A stretch of DNA of 64,000 nt, taken from Roseateles_C aquae (GTDB lineage: Bacteria; Pseudomonadota; Gammaproteobacteria; Burkholderiales; Burkholderiaceae_C). Shown piece by piece: positions 61,012-64,000 of the stretch (the stretch's first letter is position 1; every line of letters starts with the position of its first letter). The DNA lies in contig NZ_JAVXZY010000003.1 in assembly GCF_032337115.1 (NCBI RefSeq), positions 428,705 through 492,704 on the forward strand. The letters run 5' to 3'. Below the pieces are notes generated by a model that was given only the letters and a program-made list of their open reading frames with translations, did not search any database and was not told the origin of the DNA. Position numbers and translations under genes: made by a program.

Positions 61012-61845
61012 ATGACGATGAAGAATGCCTTCGCTCCGATCTGCCTGGCCCTTGCGGCCCTGGGCACAGCCCTGCACGCCGCGCCGGCCCAGGCCGACGC
61101 AGCCCTGCGTGCCGCCATCGCCCAGCCGCAGCGCACGCCGGCCTTCGTGGCCCGCGACGCGGCGCGCCACCCCTACGAAACGCTGAGCTTCTTCGGCATC
61201 AAGCCGGAGATGACGGTGGTTGAGCTGGCGCCCGGCGGTGGCTGGTACACCGAGATCCTGGCCCCGTACCTGCGCGACAAGGGCAAGCTGATTCTTGGCG
61301 CCGACGATCCCGCCAGCGACAGCGCCTACGCCAAGCGCAGCATCGAGCGGCTGCAACAGAAGCTGGCCGCGCAGCCGGCCGTGTTCGACAAGGTGCAGCT
61401 CGGCGTGTTCGATGCCGCCCGCGGCAAGCTGGTCTATGCGGCACCGGGCACGGTCGACCTGGTGCTGACCTTCCGCAATGTGCACAACTGGGCCGCGCTC
61501 GGTGAGGCGCCTACCCAGGCGGTGTTCAAGAGCGCCTTCACGGCGCTGAAGCCGGGCGGGGTGCTCGGTGTGGTCGACCATCGCCTGCCGGCCGCGCGCA
61601 CGCAGGATGAAAAGGCCAGCAGCGGCTATCTGCACGAGGCCTGGGTGATCCGCGTGGCCGAGAGTGCTGGCTTCAAGCTGGCCGCGAAAAGCGAGGTCAA
61701 TGCTAACCCCAAGGACACGGCTGACCACGAAAACGGTGTCTGGGCCTTGCCGCCGACCTGGGCCAACAAGGACAAGGACCGCGCCCGCTACGAAGCGATC
61801 GGTGAGAGCGATCGCATGACGCTGCGCTTCGTCAAGCCTTCTTGA
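61012..61845 (+). CDS. Exported class I SAM-dependent methyltransferase-like protein
   Basis: A protein of 277 residues with an apparent signal peptide (PICLALAALGTALHAAPAQA) in front of a Rossmann methyltransferase fold. Motif I is VVELAPGGGWYTEILAPYL, the acidic post-I residue lies in LILGADDPA, and VDLVLTFRNVHNW and ALKPGGVLGVVDHR are the motif IV/V equivalents. This family of apparently periplasmic methyltransferases is common in proteobacteria, but its reaction is unknown and SAM is not normally found outside the cytoplasm. Its last 14 bases overlap the end of the convergent phnA gene. Confidence 0.85.
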   Translation: MTMKNAFAPICLALAALGTALHAAPAQADAALRAAIAQPQRTPAFVARDAARHPYETLSFFGIKPEMTVVELAPGGGWYTEILAPYLRDKGKLILGADDPASDSAYAKRSIERLQQKLAAQPAVFDKVQLGVFDAARGKLVYAAPGTVDLVLTFRNVHNWAALGEAPTQAVFKSAFTALKPGGVLGVVDHRLPAARTQDEKASSGYLHEAWVIRVAESAGFKLAAKSEVNANPKDTADHENGVWALPPTWANKDKDRARYEAIGESDRMTLRFVKPS

Positions 61846-62173
61846 GGAACTCGGACTTCAGCGAGAAGCTCTGGCCGTCGATCTTGCAGTCGATGTCGTG
61901 ATCGCCGCCAACCAGGCGGATGCTCTTGACCTTGGTGCCCTTCTTCAAGGTGATCGACGAGCCCTTGACCTTCAGATCCTTGATCAGGATGACGGCGTCG
62001 CCGTCGGCCAGCGGAGTGCCGTTGGCGTCGCAGATCGGCGCATCGGCATCCTCTGTGCTTTCTGCGGCGGCGCTGGCCGACCATTCATGGCCGCAGTCCG
62101 GGCAGATCAGCATGTCGCCGTCCGGGTAAGTGTTCTCCTGGGCGCAAACGGGGCAGGCGGGCAGCGTGGACAT
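61832..62173 (-). CDS. phnA: PhnA/YjdM family zinc-ribbon protein
   Basis: A protein of 113 residues with an N-terminal zinc ribbon (CPVC and CPDC, in PACPVCAQENTYPDGDMLICPDCGHEW) and the PhnA C-terminal domain (PLADGDAVILIKDLKVKGSS, LKKGTKVKSIRLVGGDHDIDCKIDG). The length is normal for YjdM. Despite the name, these proteins are not proven to act on phosphonates. It is a single gene whose 3' end overlaps the methyltransferase gene by 14 bases. Confidence 0.95.
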   Translation of the reverse strand: MSTLPACPVCAQENTYPDGDMLICPDCGHEWSASAAAESTEDADAPICDANGTPLADGDAVILIKDLKVKGSSITLKKGTKVKSIRLVGGDHDIDCKIDGQSFSLKSEFLKKA

Positions 62174-62230
62174 GATGGACGGCTTTCAGTGAGAACAGGG
62201 CCGTCACTGTAGCCCATCGCTGTGTGGCGC

Positions 62231-63040
62231 CTACTTGCTGAGGTCCAGTGTCGACACCGGGCTGCTGTGCAGCACCTTGCTTGGGTCGGTGTTGTCGACG
62301 AAGTCCAGCTTCAACTGGTAGCGGCCACGCGGCGGCTTGAACCAGGCTTCGGTCTCGCCGCCGGCAAAGTCGATCTGCTCGCTGCGGCCGCCCTCGGCAG
62401 CGATGTTCAGGCGGAAATGGCCGGTGCCCTTTTCCTTCAGTGCCAGGTGCGAGACGTTCAGCTTGGAGGCATGGAACATCACCTGCACCGGCAGCGCCAC
62501 GCCCCCGTCGGACTTGGGCAACATCAGACTGACGCCGGGCTGGCTGAGCGCCTCGATGCTTTGATCGGCATTGAACTTGGTAACGGTGATCTTCAGCGGC
62601 TTGCTGTAGACGAAATTCGGCACATGGCGGTGATCGGCCAGCACCAGGCGCAGCGTGTAGTCGCCCGGCTTCAAGGTCAGCACCGTTTCCATCTGGCCCT
62701 TGCCGAAGTGCACGTACTGATCGTTGAAAGGCAGCGGCTGCGCGAAGTTCATCGGCAACTCGCGGTTGATCAGCAGATGGTGGTGGCCGGTCTTTTCCTG
62801 CGCCTTGGTGATCGGCGCGATGCCCATGCCGGTGAGGCCGAACTTGACCAGATAAGGCGTCTCGATGCGAGCCCCGTCGCTCAGATTGGTGAAGTGCGCG
62901 CTCTTGGCCATTTGCGGGGGCGGCACCAGCCAGGGGTGCATCGGCGCGGCCAGTGCGACGCTGCCCTGCAGGCCCAGCCAAAGCGCCAGCGCGCAGACTC
63001 CTCGGGTCGAAATGGCAGGCAGGAACGAGGGCGCTAGCAT
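62231..63040 (-). CDS. Secreted DUF4399-type protein
   Basis: A protein of 269 residues with a signal peptide (GVCALALWLGLQGSVALAAP). The first half contains AHFTNLSDGARIETPYLVKFGLTGMGI, KTGHHHLLINRELP and LVLADHRHVP, the His-rich pattern of DUF4399. The second half (LMLPKSDGGVALPVQVMFHASKL to LKLDFVDNTDPSKVLHSSPV) is another beta domain. The clustered His residues suggest metal binding (inference). ATG 63040 has GGAG upstream. It is divergent from the CBS-pair gene, with 159 bases between them. Confidence 0.82.
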   Translation of the reverse strand: MLAPSFLPAISTRGVCALALWLGLQGSVALAAPMHPWLVPPPQMAKSAHFTNLSDGARIETPYLVKFGLTGMGIAPITKAQEKTGHHHLLINRELPMNFAQPLPFNDQYVHFGKGQMETVLTLKPGDYTLRLVLADHRHVPNFVYSKPLKITVTKFNADQSIEALSQPGVSLMLPKSDGGVALPVQVMFHASKLNVSHLALKEKGTGHFRLNIAAEGGRSEQIDFAGGETEAWFKPPRGRYQLKLDFVDNTDPSKVLHSSPVSTLDLSK

Positions 63041-63199
63041 CTGGATCTCCAACGGGTCTTGCAAGTTCTTGTGGGAAAGAGCGGGGCCGCCAGATACTGC
63101 GCAGGCGAAGCCTCGCACCATAGTGCGAGCGCGGGCGCATTGCAATCGCTTTTGGGTGCTGCTGTCAGAGCTGACACCCACTCATTCAAGGGGGCTGGG

Positions 63200-63892
63200 A
63201 TGTTCACCGTCTATGGTCTGAACGGGCGTGTCTTCAGCGGCTCGGTCGAGGGCGTGCGCGGCCTGGGGGCGGTGCAGGCGGCCGCGCGGCTGCGCGCCGT
63301 CGAGCCGGTGCGACCGCGGGGCAGCGGTGAATCTGCCGAATCGGTGCAACTGCGCCTGTCGCGTGATGGTGCTGGCGCCAGCCGCGGCGGGCCGGCCTTG
63401 CCGGGGCAGCAGGCGGTGTCGGCCTATGCCCAGGCGGCAGCGCCGGCGAGCAGGCAAAACCTGACCCTGGTGGAGCAGCTGATGAGCCGGCAACTGGTGT
63501 CGGTGTCCATGCAGGCCACGCTGGCCGAGGCCTGGCGGCTGCTGGTGCGCCGCGGTGTGGGGCAGGCGCCGGTGCTGGATCGCCGGGGCCGGCCGGTCGG
63601 CCTGCTGCTGCGCGCCGATCTGCTGCCCTTGCGTTCGCTGGACCAGCCCGAGCTGCTGGACCTGCCGGCCTGGGAGGCCTGGCTGGCTCGCCCGGTGATC
63701 GACACCATGTGGACGCCGGTGCCCAGCGCCACGCCTGAAACGCCGTTGCGCGAGGTGGCTCAGCTGCTGCTGGATCTCGGCCTACCTGGCTTGCCGGTGG
63801 TGGATGAGGACAGCGTGGCCATCGGTTTTCTGTCGCGCAGCGACTTGCTGCGGGCGATGACGCGCGAGCCGCCCTTGGATCTTTGGAGCTAA
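63200..63892 (+). CDS. CBS-pair protein
   Basis: A protein of 230 residues. The first 90 residues are low-complexity and basic (MFTVYGLNGRVFSGSVEGV then Ala/Arg/Gly-rich). Two CBS motifs follow: LMSRQLVSVSMQATLAEAWRLLVRRGVGQAPVLD (about 105-160) and MWTPVPSATPETPLREVAQLLLDLGLPGLPVVDEDSVAIGFLSRSDLLRAM (about 175-225). CBS pairs bind adenine nucleotides or c-di-nucleotides and regulate partner proteins; the partner here is unknown. ATG 63200 has a G-rich site upstream. Bases 63893-64000 carry no recognisable gene. Confidence 0.85.
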   Translation: MFTVYGLNGRVFSGSVEGVRGLGAVQAAARLRAVEPVRPRGSGESAESVQLRLSRDGAGASRGGPALPGQQAVSAYAQAAAPASRQNLTLVEQLMSRQLVSVSMQATLAEAWRLLVRRGVGQAPVLDRRGRPVGLLLRADLLPLRSLDQPELLDLPAWEAWLARPVIDTMWTPVPSATPETPLREVAQLLLDLGLPGLPVVDEDSVAIGFLSRSDLLRAMTREPPLDLWS

Positions 63893-64000
63893 GGAAGGTC
63901 TGCATAAGTCGGCGTGGGCCGTGGTTGGGAGAAATGGGGCGGCCACGTAGGCGCGCTGCGAAGGTCGGGCTGGTGGCCCGACAGCCGAGCAGCGCAACGC

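Noticed and set aside
1..64000. CRISPR arrays, tRNA, rRNA, insertion sequences
   Set aside because: No regularly spaced repeats, cloverleaf-type sequences, rRNA segments or transposase motifs were seen.

Overview
The window is chromosomal DNA from a GC-rich Gram-negative bacterium. The gene types fit a betaproteobacterium of the order Burkholderiales, probably near Roseateles/Pelomonas/Paucibacter: several PEP-CTERM exported proteins, a fused indolepyruvate oxidoreductase with a divergent Lrp regulator, aceK inside a leucine-degradation operon, and a DUF1854 cyanophycin-associated protein. The lineage is inferred from gene content only. No rRNA, tRNA, CRISPR array, transposase, integrase or replication origin was seen.

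Layout. 1-6.2 kb: the end of a DUF1854 gene, a DUF4386 membrane protein, a LytS/LytR-type two-component pair, and a compact minus-strand envelope-stress operon (BI-1/YccA, TerB, a small membrane protein, TerC/Alx, ExoD). 6.2-13.2 kb: a plus-strand nhaR regulator, then a 28-bp perfect palindrome and a catabolic operon: isovaleryl-CoA dehydrogenase, a PLP ammonia-lyase, carbonic anhydrase, AceK and a thiolase, closed by a strong terminator. Together these fit leucine degradation feeding acetyl-CoA into the glyoxylate bypass.

13.4-36.3 kb: a 23-kb block entirely on the minus strand, the most unusual part of the window. It holds two giant SARP-type regulators (winged helix, BTAD, degenerate cyclase-like domain, AAA ATPase, TPR), two related small PEP-CTERM proteins, and a seven-gene cluster: porin, PstS-like protein, a 1,663-residue repeat-rich PEP-CTERM surface protein, a SpoIIE phosphatase/RsbW-like switch protein, a STAS protein, a Na/Pi symporter-PhoU protein, and an NCS2 permease with an RsbW-like tail. 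Three promoters in this block (both small PEP-CTERM genes and the porin) carry 7-bp direct repeats of TCAACG type at exact 11-bp spacing, followed 10 bp later by AGCAT/ACCAT. That is the architecture of actinobacterial SARP operators, so I propose that the SARP pair controls this export and partner-switching regulon.

36.4-48 kb: a polysaccharide deacetylase gene broken by an in-frame amber codon, an unrecognised gene of clearly lower GC (37.9-39.1 kb), an SDR, an M28 peptidase, an acyl-CoA dehydrogenase, an S41 peptidase, a chemoreceptor without a periplasmic domain and another PEP-CTERM protein. 48-64 kb: a DsbA-like isomerase, a periplasmic solute-binding protein, a small secreted zinc metallopeptidase, a TPR-GAF histidine kinase, indolepyruvate ferredoxin oxidoreductase with its Lrp-type regulator, a WYL regulator, a CadC-like regulator, DoxX, an exported methyltransferase, PhnA/YjdM, a DUF4399 protein and a CBS-pair protein.
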